A stretch of 64,000 bases of DNA from CAZCBX01 sp964497185 (lineage in GTDB: Bacteria; Bdellovibrionota_G; JALEGL01; JAGRMV01), in contig CAZCBX010000002.1 in NCBI GenBank assembly GCA_964497185.1, positions 1-64,000 of the forward strand, given 5' to 3'. Positions 18,703 to 27,205 of the stretch are shown here, piece after piece (position 1 is the stretch's first letter; each line of letters begins with the position of its first letter). The translations under genes were made by a program, and so were the position numbers. Below the pieces are notes generated by a model, which was not told the DNA's origin, did no database searches, and saw only the letters and a program-made list of their open reading frames with translations.

Positions 18703-20130
18703 ATGAAAAATGTATACATGATTGCAGCTTTGTTCTTTTTGGGGGCCAGTCATGCGCAAGCAAACGTCTGTTCCAATTTATCCACTCTAACCCAGACCCA
18801 AGGTGTATACAATGATGGAACCGGAACGGCGCGTTCTTTTGAGCAGCCAGAACTACTGCGGAATGAGATGCTCGATTTGTACGAGACTCATGTGCAAGAT
18901 TATTTTGAAAAGGTGTTAACCGAACCAGCTTATAGAGAATACCAACGCATGGCTGTGGCGGCATTTATAGAGGACTGCGGTTCTCGCTGCCAAAAAATGC
19001 TCAATACCGGCGTACTGCACGGAAAAGTACTTGAAGAAGCGCGACATGGATTGGTAAAATTGTTTTTTAAGGAATTGGTTTTTATTTCCGACCCAGGCAC
19101 GAAAGCTTCAAGAAGGTCAGTTATTCCAACCGAAAAAGAAAAAAACATTAAGAATTTAGCCAGTCACGGCTTGTTTAAGAATTTTATTATTTCCATCAAA
19201 CGTAAGGCCTATAAACATTACGACATAGCAGCTTATGCATCACGTCCACAAGAAGTGTTTCAGCAGGTAAAGCCCATCGTGATGGATATCGTGCAAAAAT
19301 ATATTCCATCAGCCATCCATCGTGAACAAATGTTAAAAAGAATTTCGGAAATTACACTTATGCCAAGTCAATGTGAAAGTCCTGCATGCACGATGGAAAT
19401 GAAAAAATTTGTGTATGATCACCCGATCAATGAAGACATGAGCAGATCATTTGCATATTTGTATGACCACCAGAAAATTTTGTATTGTGATTGGTCTTTG
19501 GCGAGCAATAACAGCATGTTTCACCTTGTTCATGTGATAGCGCATGAAATGGCTCATGCCATCGGGCCATGCACCATCATGTACAAGCGGTCTCAGGATA
19601 GTGACTTCTTTTTCGAAGAGCGAACCAACCCAACCAAAGCAGCCAAAGAGTTTCCAATACCCGATATCATCCAGTGCCTGCGTGCTGAACAATCTGTTGG
19701 CGCACGCCGTTCTGAGTATGAAGTTTCATTTCTTGAGCCAGGACCATCGCCATTTTGTTCGCAGGAGGGGAACGTAGATGCGGATCATATTGAAGAAGCG
19801 TTTGCTGACTGGGTAGCCATTGAGGCTCTGGCAGCATATGGTGAGAAATACTGGAGGCATTTAACAACTGAACAATTTATCAACGGGTATGCAAATATTT
19901 TTCGAGGACAAAATTTTGAAGAGGATAAAGCTGCCAATCACCCGGATGAGGCGCCATACCCTCATCCTAGCGTAGTTGGAAGAATCGACCGACTCCTACT
20001 TGCACACCCGACCATTCGTAAAAATATGGGGTGTCCAGTTCAAAAAGAAGGACTTTGGCATTGCACTCAAGACTTCCACCCCAGTCAAGCCAACTATCCC
20101 GAAACTTTTATTGTATCAGAGCCGGAATAA
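18703..20130 (+). CDS. Secreted zinc metallopeptidase, gluzincin type (M13-like)
   Basis: A 475-residue protein with a signal peptide (MKNVYMIAALFFLGASHAQA). HEMAH at residues 281-285 (context VIAHEMAHAIG) is the HExxH zinc site. Glu365 with Asp369 (EEAFAD) forms the ExxxD pattern that supplies the third ligand in neprilysin-like M13 enzymes. The N-terminal ~250 residues show no domain I recognise, and ten or more cysteines suggest disulfides in the periplasm or outside. It is shorter than typical M13 peptidases (~650-700), so it may form its own family. No operon partners. The start is chosen from the signal peptide. Confidence 0.8.
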   Translation: MKNVYMIAALFFLGASHAQANVCSNLSTLTQTQGVYNDGTGTARSFEQPELLRNEMLDLYETHVQDYFEKVLTEPAYREYQRMAVAAFIEDCGSRCQKMLNTGVLHGKVLEEARHGLVKLFFKELVFISDPGTKASRRSVIPTEKEKNIKNLASHGLFKNFIISIKRKAYKHYDIAAYASRPQEVFQQVKPIVMDIVQKYIPSAIHREQMLKRISEITLMPSQCESPACTMEMKKFVYDHPINEDMSRSFAYLYDHQKILYCDWSLASNNSMFHLVHVIAHEMAHAIGPCTIMYKRSQDSDFFFEERTNPTKAAKEFPIPDIIQCLRAEQSVGARRSEYEVSFLEPGPSPFCSQEGNVDADHIEEAFADWVAIEALAAYGEKYWRHLTTEQFINGYANIFRGQNFEEDKAANHPDEAPYPHPSVVGRIDRLLLAHPTIRKNMGCPVQKEGLWHCTQDFHPSQANYPETFIVSEPE

Positions 20131-20188
20131 TCATTGCAGATAGGACGGGTTTTAAATTCGTCCTTTTAGCTCTACCCATAAAGCAAAT

Positions 20189-21112
20189 TTAAACCAAACG
20201 TTGGTTGGTGCTGAATTGGTCGAAGGCGAGTTTGGCCACGCCCAAAAGGCCGCCGTCGTTCCAGCAGGTGGATTGGACGATGGACGTTTTTAGGGCGGGG
20301 TGGTGTTTCATATTGTGGGCAAAGACTTCATCAATGCCGGGATAAAAAAAGTTGAACGCTTGGCTGACCCGGCCGCCGATGGCCACCACGTCGGGGTCAA
20401 ATACAAAACATATATTGGATAAAGCTGTGCCCAACCGGCGGCCCATTTCGTGAAAAATGGCGATGGCTTTGGGGTTGCCCATGGTGGCTTCCTGAAACAA
20501 AATTTTTGCCTTCTGTCCGTGCTCTTTTTCAAGGGCTGTACCCGACACCCATGTTTCCAAGCATCCCACGCCACCACAGCCACAGAGCGGACCGTCTTCG
20601 CGAATTTTGATGTGACCCAACTCGGCACCCGCACCCCGCGATCCTTTAAACACTTTGCCATCCAGGATGATGCCCGATCCGACCCCGGTGCCCAAGGTGA
20701 GCATGATAAATACGTTTGCGCCTTGGCCTTTGCCGCACCAGTGTTCACCCAAAGCCGCGGCATTGGCATCGTTGGCCACCACCACGGGAAAAGGCAAACG
20801 CTCTTCCAACTCTTTTTTGATGGCCACATTTTTCCACGTTGGGAAATTGGGGGAGGCATAAATCACGCCAGCTTCCGTAGAGGCAAAACCAGGCACTGCA
20901 ATGCCCAAGCCGCCAATGGCATGGTTGGGGTGGTTTTGAATGACCTTTTGAACCTCATCGACGATTTGATCCATCACTTTTTGAGGCGTACGGCAGTTTT
21001 CTGTTCGAACGCGGGTGGGTGTGGTGAGATGACCATGGGCATCCACCAAAGCGGTGCGCAAATTGTGGCCCCCCAAATCAATGGCCAACATGGTTGATGC
21101 ATTTGTGTCCAT
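20189..21112 (-). CDS. ROK-family sugar kinase (glucokinase-like)
   Basis: A 307-residue cytoplasmic kinase. The phosphate-binding segment LAIDLGGHNLR is at the N-terminus, the catalytic Asp is in VVANDANAAALGE, and the ROK zinc signature is GHIKIREDGPLCGCGG followed by GCLE. It probably phosphorylates glucose or a related hexose with ATP. Unlike NagC-type members it has no N-terminal helix-turn-helix, so it is an enzyme and not a repressor. A second in-frame ATG seven codons in is an alternative start. Together with the SSS symporter further downstream on the same strand it may form a sugar uptake and activation route. Confidence 0.9.
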   Translation of the reverse strand: MDTNASTMLAIDLGGHNLRTALVDAHGHLTTPTRVRTENCRTPQKVMDQIVDEVQKVIQNHPNHAIGGLGIAVPGFASTEAGVIYASPNFPTWKNVAIKKELEERLPFPVVVANDANAAALGEHWCGKGQGANVFIMLTLGTGVGSGIILDGKVFKGSRGAGAELGHIKIREDGPLCGCGGVGCLETWVSGTALEKEHGQKAKILFQEATMGNPKAIAIFHEMGRRLGTALSNICFVFDPDVVAIGGRVSQAFNFFYPGIDEVFAHNMKHHPALKTSIVQSTCWNDGGLLGVAKLAFDQFSTNQRLV

Positions 21113-21229
21113 GCATGGGAGCTACCAGATTTTTAATCAAGAGTAAAAAGTCCTGTTTGCTTTAAGTGCTGTAAGCTGGGTGCTTTGTCATTGGCTCGAT
21201 GAGATTGTCGTGGTATACCCTTTTGCACT

Positions 21230-21766
21230 ATGATTCTATCGGACAAACAAATTAAAAGTGAAATGGCAGATGGCAGCATCAAAATTGAACCCTACCGCGC
21301 AGAATGTCTAGGCACCAATTCCTACGATGTCCATCTGGGCGCCACCTTGGGCGTATACACCGATGCCATTTTGGATGCCAAAAAAGACAACCCTGTTGAA
21401 TATTTTGAGATTCCCAAAGAAGGTTTTGTGCTCAAACCCGGCGTGCTTTACTTGGGCATCACCGAAGAATACACCGAAACCCATCGCCATGTACCATTTT
21501 TAGAAGGCAAATCCAGCGCGGGGCGCCTGGGCATTGACATTCATGCCACAGCGGGCAAGGGCGACGTAGGTTTTTGCAATTATTGGACCCTAGAAATTTC
21601 AGCGCAAATGCCGGTAAAAGTTTATGCCGGTATGCCCATCGGTCAGCTGATTTATTTTGGCGTGGATGGCGAGATTGAGGTCAGCTACAAAGATAAGAAA
21701 AGCGCCAAATACAACACCAAAGATCCCCGGCCCATGGGCTCCCAAATGTGGAAAAACTCTTTTTAG
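21230..21766 (+). CDS. dcd: dCTP deaminase
   Basis: Deaminates dCTP to dUTP for thymidylate synthesis. The 178-residue protein begins MILSDKQIK, as is usual, and carries EGKSSAGRLGID, the family active-site region with its catalytic Glu downstream (WTLEIS), plus GMPIGQLIYF near the C-terminus. Length is close to that of bacterial monofunctional enzymes; a bifunctional dCTP deaminase/dUTPase cannot be excluded by eye. It stands alone, followed by a 363-bp convergent intergenic region with two hairpin elements. Confidence 0.93.
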   Translation: MILSDKQIKSEMADGSIKIEPYRAECLGTNSYDVHLGATLGVYTDAILDAKKDNPVEYFEIPKEGFVLKPGVLYLGITEEYTETHRHVPFLEGKSSAGRLGIDIHATAGKGDVGFCNYWTLEISAQMPVKVYAGMPIGQLIYFGVDGEIEVSYKDKKSAKYNTKDPRPMGSQMWKNSF

Positions 21767-21792
21767 GTGATGAGCTTCGTAACGGGGGGACC

Positions 21793-21899
21793 GAAGCTTT
21801 TTGAGGCTGGCTTCGTTCTCCTTCGTTCATCATGCTCACGTACTGAAGTACGCTGCGCTGATTCCACTCTGTGCGGTCTCACCAGCCTCAAAAAGCTTC
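21793..21899. repeat. Long-hairpin element E0 (divergent core)
   Basis: A perfect 18-bp inverted repeat (GAAGCTTTTTGAGGCTGG, 21793-21810, and its complement, 21882-21899) encloses 71 nt with a smaller hairpin CGTAC-TGAA-GTACG. The arm resembles the AGCTTTTTGGGCT arm of E1 and E3 but the core is different. It lies between convergent genes. Confidence 0.85.
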
Positions 21900-22020
21900 T
21901 AGTCCTCATACGCGCGATTTTTTTTCTGGTTTGTACAGTGTGGCCTTGCCATCTACGTCAAGCGCTTTGTCCGTTTGGTCTATATTAAACTATGATGAAA
22001 TGAACACCCTTAGCTAAGGT

Positions 22021-22089
22021 AGCTTTTTGGGCTTATGCGAGCGTCTCCGTTAGCTGCGCGAGGACTAGCGAGCATCAGCCCAAAAAGCT
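22021..22089. repeat. Long-hairpin element E1 (conserved core)
   Basis: Arms AGCTTTTTGGGCTTATGC/GCATCAGCCCAAAAAGCT (17 of 18 paired) surround a core with GTCTCCG, AGCTGCGCGAGGACTAG. The same core occurs in E2 (37995), E3 (38175) and E4 (56719). It lies between convergent dcd and the receiver gene. Confidence 0.88.
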
Positions 22090-22129
22090 GAAAACTGCGC
22101 GCGTTTGAAATAAGAACAAAAAACTCGCT

Positions 22130-22555
22130 TTAAGCCAAGGACAATTTGGCTTTAATGGCATCGACCGATAGGTCTTCTTTGACCAAGTAACCACCAACAA
22201 ACTCATAGTGTTGGGCACGCTGAACGTCTTCTTCTCTTTTTGAACTGGTAAACATCACCACCACGGAAATATCCAAATGGTCCATTTGTCGAACTTCTTT
22301 GTATTTTTCTAAAAACTCAAAGCCGTTGACCATGGGCATGTTCACGTCGAGAAAAATAAACAGGGGCGGAAAGCCGTCGGGATATTTTGCTTTGTTTTCC
22401 TTATGGTTCTTTAAAAAAGAGAGCGCTTCCGCGCCGTCGCTGACTTCAAAGATTTCAAATTCGCGGTCGATTTTGCCCAACGTTCGTTTTAAAATGTATC
22501 GATCCTCTTCAGAGTCATCGACAATCATCACTGAAATTTTTTTATGTTTTGTCAT
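22130..22555 (-). CDS. Stand-alone response-regulator receiver protein
   Basis: About 141 residues forming only a CheY-like receiver. It has acidic residues in IVDDSEED near residue 12, phosphoacceptor Asp70 in FIFLDVNMPMVNG, switch Thr103 (MFTSS) and Lys126 (YLVKED). The overall build is like the receiver at 9529-10053 and the Rcp1 group, so both may be partners of kinases elsewhere. ATG 22555 is preferred; a TTG eleven codons upstream is possible. No Shine-Dalgarno sequence is visible. Its 3' end faces dcd across the E0 and E1 hairpins. Confidence 0.85.
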   Translation of the reverse strand: MTKHKKISVMIVDDSEEDRYILKRTLGKIDREFEIFEVSDGAEALSFLKNHKENKAKYPDGFPPLFIFLDVNMPMVNGFEFLEKYKEVRQMDHLDISVVVMFTSSKREEDVQRAQHYEFVGGYLVKEDLSVDAIKAKLSLA

Positions 22556-22688
22556 GGTCTTATAAACGATGGTACAGCAATGGTCCAAGCTTGGATAGTT
22601 GTTTCAGGATTAAATATTTTTGATACTCGGCGCGTGAGACGGGAATATGTTTGACGCGTTGCTAACAGCCATGGTAGGCATATGCAAC

Positions 22689-23426
22689 ATGAAAACACGT
22701 AAAAATATTTGGATGTTGTTATGGATGGTTTTGCTGATTGCCGGTCAAGCGCCTGCTCAAAATGCTATGAAAGACCCTTTTATTCAAATGACCGCACATG
22801 AGCACAATAAGACAGGCAAGTGCAATGCCGATTTTTTAAACCGGCATCTAGGGGTGGTGCAGAAATTCGAATTTACATCCCAAGATCGGTGTTATTATGG
22901 TACATCGGGCGCGGATCAAATTACCTTACATGCATTTGCCCAACCCCATGAACAATGTCAGCGTCAAGCAAACCGGTCAGCTGATTTTTGTCATTTTCTC
23001 ACCATCAATGGCAATCATTACCTTGTATCGCACCGAACGCGTCTTGTCGCCCACGTTAATTATACTCGGAATACGGTTTCCAATGTCGCGCCAAAAATTT
23101 ATATTTTCGGCTTGCAGGGGGATGATCATATCGACTTAAGAGGCCGCCTCTATAATGGGGTGCCACCCACAGGACATGTCAGTTTTCAGGATAATTTTGA
23201 GGCTGGTTTGCAAGAACATCTTTATATCTATGCGGGACCCGGCAACGACTTTCTTGTGGGTAGTTCGGGAGTCAATTATCTCTTTGATGAAGGTGGATGC
23301 GATACAGTGATGGGCGTCGATCAAGCAAACGATCATTTCTACAAAGACGGCACATCTGATGAGGACTGCAACGAATGGCTTAACATGGACTGGCATCTGT
23401 TTAGAGGCGATTCCAGCGGCAATTGA
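22689..23426 (+). CDS. Exported protein with RTX-like calcium-binding motifs
   Basis: About 245 residues with a clear signal peptide from MKTRKNIW (cleavage near APAQN). Three segments resemble degenerate hemolysin-type nonapeptides: YGTSGADQI, GLQGDDHIDL and GPGNDFLVG. They suggest a calcium-stabilised beta-roll, but there are too few for a confident RTX array. Cysteines in the mature part fit an extracytoplasmic location. Start 22689 is chosen because the upstream in-frame codons add a non-signal-like prefix. The function is not known. It stands alone between the receiver gene and the RES toxin module. Confidence 0.6.
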   Translation: MKTRKNIWMLLWMVLLIAGQAPAQNAMKDPFIQMTAHEHNKTGKCNADFLNRHLGVVQKFEFTSQDRCYYGTSGADQITLHAFAQPHEQCQRQANRSADFCHFLTINGNHYLVSHRTRLVAHVNYTRNTVSNVAPKIYIFGLQGDDHIDLRGRLYNGVPPTGHVSFQDNFEAGLQEHLYIYAGPGNDFLVGSSGVNYLFDEGGCDTVMGVDQANDHFYKDGTSDEDCNEWLNMDWHLFRGDSSGN

Positions 23427-23487
23427 TGGTGTCAGGTAGCCCAAAAGTGTTAAGCGCTGCATCTAAATTTGCTATGTATGAATATAC

Positions 23488-23504
23488 ATTTATAATTTAT
23501 AAAT
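23488..23504. promoter_or_regulatory. Palindromic operator candidate before the RES/Xre module
   Basis: ATTTATAA-T-TTATAAAT is a perfect 8-bp inverted repeat with one central base. It lies ~90 bp before the antitoxin start and upstream of a good promoter (TTGAAA 23538, 16 bp, TATACT 23560). Autorepression by the antitoxin is inferred. Confidence 0.4.
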
Positions 23505-23575
23505 CATAAGATGCTTAAATTATTGTATTTTTTTGTGTTGAAATATACATAAAATATATTATACTATCAAGTAAG

Positions 23576-23980
23576 ATGTTGGCGAAAAAAACAGAACGTG
23601 CACAATTGCCCGAAAAAAAGCTTAAAGTATTAACCAAAGCTTTTTTTGGCATCCTTGAAAACTGGCAGCTCAGCAATAATGACAAAGCCAAACTTTTGGG
23701 CTGGGAGTACGAGCACAAACGGTATGTCATCGATGAAATGCGCAAAGGACAACGCGCCATTGACCAAGACGATGACAAAATTACGCGCATCATTGAGATC
23801 ATCAACATTCATAAAAGTTTGCGCCTGTTGTTTCCCTACGACCTGGATTTGGCGTACCAGTGGATCACTGAAAAAAGAGAAGTGTTCAATCGTCACTCGG
23901 CTTTGGACATCATGAAAGCCGAGGGGATCATGGGTATCACAGCCATACGAAAATATTTGGACCATGCCCGAACTTCTTAA
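23576..23980 (+). CDS. Xre/MbcA/ParS-type antitoxin (DUF2384)
   Basis: A 134-residue protein whose C-terminal half (LRLLFPYDLDLAYQWITE, then a helix with SALDIMKAEGI and the final IRKYLDHAR) matches the antitoxin/toxin-binding DUF2384 domain. The N-terminal half (KAFFGILENWQLSNNDKAKLLGW) fits the Xre-like helix-turn-helix of RES-Xre systems. It neutralises the RES toxin encoded immediately downstream (17-bp overlap) and probably represses the operon through the palindrome at 23488. Confidence 0.88.
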   Translation: MLAKKTERAQLPEKKLKVLTKAFFGILENWQLSNNDKAKLLGWEYEHKRYVIDEMRKGQRAIDQDDDKITRIIEIINIHKSLRLLFPYDLDLAYQWITEKREVFNRHSALDIMKAEGIMGITAIRKYLDHARTS

Positions 23981-24647
23981 AACCGCGTACAAAAAACAGG
24001 TTTTTCGTGCATTTAATACCAAAAAAGTTTCTGAAGAACTGTTGGATGACATTGGGTTAACCCAAGCCGAACAAGACGTTGCCAAAGATTTTTTTTACGA
24101 TCAAAAAACACAGCAGCAAAATCCAATTGAACGGATTTTTGATCGATCCATGGGGCGGGCACAAATTGCCAGAGATATCCACGCCAAGTTCACGCCCGAA
24201 AATTGGAGCCATACGCGTTTTTCTGATGGAAGCCGGGGTGTGTTGTATACCGGGGAGGCTGTACAAACGGTGCTGGAAGAAAAAAAGTTTTACATGCAAC
24301 GTTTTTACTTCGAAGAGTCCATGAAAAAAACGTTCAACGTCGATTTTGCCATCAGCAAGTTGCGCATTCAAACCCAAGCCTTGATTGATCTCACCAATGG
24401 AAAGTATTTTGATGTCCAGCAACTACAGTGTCCCGATCAAAAAAGTTATGCGTACTGCCAAGATGTAGCACGCCAGTGCATTGACCAAGGGGCGCAGGCC
24501 ATTCGCTCGCCATCTGCCCGGCACGACCAAGGCGTATGCGTACCTATTTTTCGCATTGAGGTTGTGCAAAAAGACTACAACATTCAAACCTATGTGAAGG
24601 CCGAAATTGCCCATGGCAAAATGGAGCTTTTCTATCCCAAAAAATAA
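23964..24647 (+). CDS. RES-domain toxin
   Basis: A 227-residue protein with the RES pattern: Arg in HTRFSDGSRGVLYTG, Glu in VQTVLEEKKF, and the late Ser in IRSPSARHDQGVCVPIF. Characterised RES toxins break down NAD+ and stop growth. The domain starts late, after ~60 extra N-terminal residues, and the overlap with the antitoxin gene supports translation from one mRNA. The module is chromosomal and shows no mobile-element genes around it. Key residues appear intact, so it is probably active. Confidence 0.85.
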   Translation: MPELLKTAYKKQVFRAFNTKKVSEELLDDIGLTQAEQDVAKDFFYDQKTQQQNPIERIFDRSMGRAQIARDIHAKFTPENWSHTRFSDGSRGVLYTGEAVQTVLEEKKFYMQRFYFEESMKKTFNVDFAISKLRIQTQALIDLTNGKYFDVQQLQCPDQKSYAYCQDVARQCIDQGAQAIRSPSARHDQGVCVPIFRIEVVQKDYNIQTYVKAEIAHGKMELFYPKK

Positions 24648-24678
24648 ACTAAGATTTTGTTGAGAGGATGTGTGGAGG

Positions 24679-25077
24679 TTAAGAGCAGTGGCTCAAACTT
24701 TGAATTTTTTGCACCATGGCAAAAAAGCCGTTGCGGCGGGTGGGGCTTAAATGTTCACCCAAATCCAATTTGGCAAAAATGTCCTCAATGGGCATTTGTT
24801 TGATTTCGTATTCGGATTTTCCGCTATAAATGGTGATTAAGATGGAGGCCAAGCCTTTGACAATGAAGGCATCGCTGTCGGCTTTGAAAAAATACTTGCC
24901 GCCTTTTTCCTCACAGGTGAGCCACACTTGGCTTACGCAGCCTTCAACGCGATTTTGATCGTTGCGATCGGCTTGGGGGAGGTTGGGTAGTTTTTTGCCT
25001 AGGTCAATGATGTACCGGTAACGATCTTCCCAGTCTTCGAACAATGCAAAATTTTCAACCAATTCTTCGGTTGTCAT
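24679..25077 (-). CDS. sufE: Cysteine desulfuration protein SufE
   Basis: Accepts sulfur from a SufS-type cysteine desulfurase and passes it to Fe-S cluster assembly. The 132-residue protein carries the active Cys47 in RVEGCVSQVW. Start 25077 (MTTEELV) is preferred because GAGG lies about 7 nt upstream; the open frame extends 19 codons further. No other suf gene is in the window; the gene follows rpsN on the same strand at a 66-bp distance, so the pairing may be incidental. Confidence 0.93.
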   Translation of the reverse strand: MTTEELVENFALFEDWEDRYRYIIDLGKKLPNLPQADRNDQNRVEGCVSQVWLTCEEKGGKYFFKADSDAFIVKGLASILITIYSGKSEYEIKQMPIEDIFAKLDLGEHLSPTRRNGFFAMVQKIQSLSHCS

Positions 25078-25143
25078 AGGTCCCTCTACCATTGATCTTT
25101 GCGACGCTTCTGAGCATGAGGCGTGCTCATGCATCGGCGCAAC

Positions 25144-25449
25144 TTACCAGCTGGATTTGGTCACGCCGGAAATTTCACCGCTGTGCGCCAGCTCGCGAAA
25201 TTTAATCCGAGATAAACCAAATTTACGGAAGTTGCCGCGTGGACGACCCGTCAAAGCACAGCGCAAACGAACGCGGGTTTCTGCTGTGTTACGAGGCATT
25301 TGTGCCAATTTGGCACGGGCTTCCATTCGCTCAGTAAGGGGTAGGCTGACGTCTTTGGACCGCTGACGCAATTCTTTGCGTTTGTCCGCTGCTTTGGCAG
25401 ACCATAAAATACGATGATTGTTTTGTGCAATTTTTCCTTTTTTAGCCAT
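25144..25449 (-). CDS. rpsN: 30S ribosomal protein S14 (zinc-free long form)
   Basis: A 101-residue S14 with RCALTGRPRGNFRKFGLSR and the C-terminal GEISGVTKSSW typical of the long form. The CxxC...CxxC zinc site of the short form is missing (only one Cys), as in many proteobacteria. It lies outside any ribosomal operon, directly upstream of sufE, which is unusual because rpsN normally sits in the spc operon. It could be the only S14 or a second zinc-independent copy; the window cannot tell. Confidence 0.95.
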   Translation of the reverse strand: MAKKGKIAQNNHRILWSAKAADKRKELRQRSKDVSLPLTERMEARAKLAQMPRNTAETRVRLRCALTGRPRGNFRKFGLSRIKFRELAHSGEISGVTKSSW

Positions 25450-25535
25450 AGACGCCGCTTTTAGCCTACTTTTACCGCAATGGCAAGCAGTAAAATATTG
25501 AAAATCACCGATTTCATACGAAAAAAGTCGTAGGT

Positions 25536-25994
25536 TTATTGGTATTTTTCAATGCGATGGGCTTGAACGCGAAAGGCGGCTTTGAACTGGGGGTGATCGG
25601 TCGGCTGTATTTGGAAGGTGCCATAAATCCAAAAAGGCGCCCAGAGGTCTTCTGGATCGATGCGGTCTTGGGTTAATTCAACCATCACGATCTGATTGGC
25701 CGGTGGTGGAGGGCTATGAATGCAGGACACTGGATAGGGCACGAGGGTAAACTCAAAAATCTCGGCGGCATCGTCGGTCAGTGGGGTAACAAAACCCGCC
25801 ATTTTAACCTTTTGGTTTTGCAGTGATTGAAGCAAGTCGGGTGCGTTGCCCGTGGTGGGGTCAAAAGCTTGAAGGTCGTTCCAGGTCAGTTTGGCGTACT
25901 CCGGGGCGGGGTCGGTTTTGGGTTTGGTGGTGCACGCACTCAGACTCAACAGCAAGCCAAAAATACAACCTATTGCGAGACGCCAGTGGTTCAT
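25536..25994 (-). CDS. DUF3299 lipoprotein of the zinc-uptake operon
   Basis: About 152 residues. The signal sequence ends in a lipobox (LLSLSAC), so it should be a lipoprotein. The mature part has VKMAGFVTPL, FTLVPYPVSCIHSPPPP and MVELTQD, the DUF3299 pattern with its conserved Cys-His. It is the last gene of the run ZrgA-ATPase-permease-DUF3299, 2 bp after the permease stop. Proteins of this family accompany ZrgA-type zinc uptake operons in vibrios; its biochemical role is not known. Start 25994 is chosen from the signal peptide. Confidence 0.8.
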   Translation of the reverse strand: MNHWRLAIGCIFGLLLSLSACTTKPKTDPAPEYAKLTWNDLQAFDPTTGNAPDLLQSLQNQKVKMAGFVTPLTDDAAEIFEFTLVPYPVSCIHSPPPPANQIVMVELTQDRIDPEDLWAPFWIYGTFQIQPTDHPQFKAAFRVQAHRIEKYQ

Positions 25995-25996
25995 GG

Positions 25997-27205
25997 TTAG
26001 CTTTGTAACCCATTTTGCAGCGATTGGCGATAGGCGATCACGCTCGGCAGCAGAGAAAACACCAGGCTGGCGCCCCATAGCAACCCCAGCCATGTCCATT
26101 CGGTGGGATGGATCCAGTGGTGGGTCATGAACAAACCATAGTTTTGTTGCAGCCAGGGCGCAGCCAGTCGAAGGCTCACGTGAAGCATCAAAAGCCCTAC
26201 CACAATGGCCACAGCGCTGATCAGCGCCGTTTCAATGATAAAAAGACCTGCGATGGATCGCGGCCGCGCGCCCTGCGATCGCAACACGGCCATTTCGTAT
26301 CGCCGTTCTCTCATGGAGCTAAGCAGCGCGATTAAAAGCCCAAACATGGCCGTTACAAACACCAAAAAAGAAATCACCATCAATGTTTTTTCAGCCATGG
26401 ATACCAAGTTCCACATTTCATACAGGGTGAGGCTGGGCAAGATGGCCAGCAAGGCCTCCTGTGGGTAGGTATTGAGCCAACGCTGCCATTCAAAAATGGA
26501 CAATTTGCTTTTGAGCCCAATGAACATGGCGGTGATGGCTTCGGGGCGCGAAGGAGCGAAACCATCGATTTGATCTTGGTGAAGCCATTCGATGGCCGAC
26601 AAGTCAACGTAAAGGGCACGGTCCACGGGGGTGCCGGTGGGTTTTAAAATGCCACTGACGGTAAAACCGTGCTGGTCGTGGGGGGCAAAAGAAGTTTCTC
26701 CCAAGCCGTGCGACACGGTGATCGGCTTGCCCACCTTGTAGCCGAGCTGTTTGGCCACCCACGCGCCCAGCACAACTTGATGATGGTGTGCAAAAGATTT
26801 TCCATCAGCGAAAGTCAGCGGCCGTTTGGGGCCGTACTGAAAATGAGTAAAAAAATCGGGTGTGGTGCCAATCACGCGGAAACCACGGTGTGAATCGCCA
26901 AGCGATATCGGAAGAACAAAGGCTGCTTCGGGTTCTTGGGTGAGTTGGTCATAAAGATCATATGAAATGTTGTTGCTGGGAAAACCATGGTGAAACACCG
27001 TGCTCAATAACAATTGAGTGCTGCCGGTCTTGGCTCCGACAATTAAGTCAATGTTGGAAACCGTATGTTGAAAACTTTCTTTGGCATCGCGCTGCACGCG
27101 TCCCACACCCAAGAGCAACACCACACTCAGCGCAATGGAAGCGATGGTCAGGCCGACGCTTTGTCTTCGAAACAACAAACTTTGATAAGCCAAACGAAAA
27201 AACAT
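25997..27205 (-). CDS. ABC transporter permease, FtsX/MacB type, of the zinc-uptake operon
   Basis: A 402-residue inner-membrane protein: one N-terminal transmembrane helix, a ~200-residue periplasmic domain, then three helices in the FtsX core (e.g. FGLLIALLSSMRERRYEMAVLRSQGA, residues ~285-310). This build is shared with LolCE and MacB. The start overlaps the ATPase stop (TAATG, 1 bp), so the two are coupled and form one transporter. In the ZrgA-type operon it would work with the His-rich periplasmic protein in zinc acquisition; that role follows from gene order. Confidence 0.85.
   Translation of the reverse strand: MFFRLAYQSLLFRRQSVGLTIASIALSVVLLLGVGRVQRDAKESFQHTVSNIDLIVGAKTGSTQLLLSTVFHHGFPSNNISYDLYDQLTQEPEAAFVLPISLGDSHRGFRVIGTTPDFFTHFQYGPKRPLTFADGKSFAHHHQVVLGAWVAKQLGYKVGKPITVSHGLGETSFAPHDQHGFTVSGILKPTGTPVDRALYVDLSAIEWLHQDQIDGFAPSRPEAITAMFIGLKSKLSIFEWQRWLNTYPQEALLAILPSLTLYEMWNLVSMAEKTLMVISFLVFVTAMFGLLIALLSSMRERRYEMAVLRSQGARPRSIAGLFIIETALISAVAIVVGLLMLHVSLRLAAPWLQQNYGLFMTHHWIHPTEWTWLGLLWGASLVFSLLPSVIAYRQSLQNGLQS

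Noticed and set aside
24679..25449. rpsN-sufE as a functional pair
   Set aside because: Only strand and a 66-bp gap support it; no shared role is evident.
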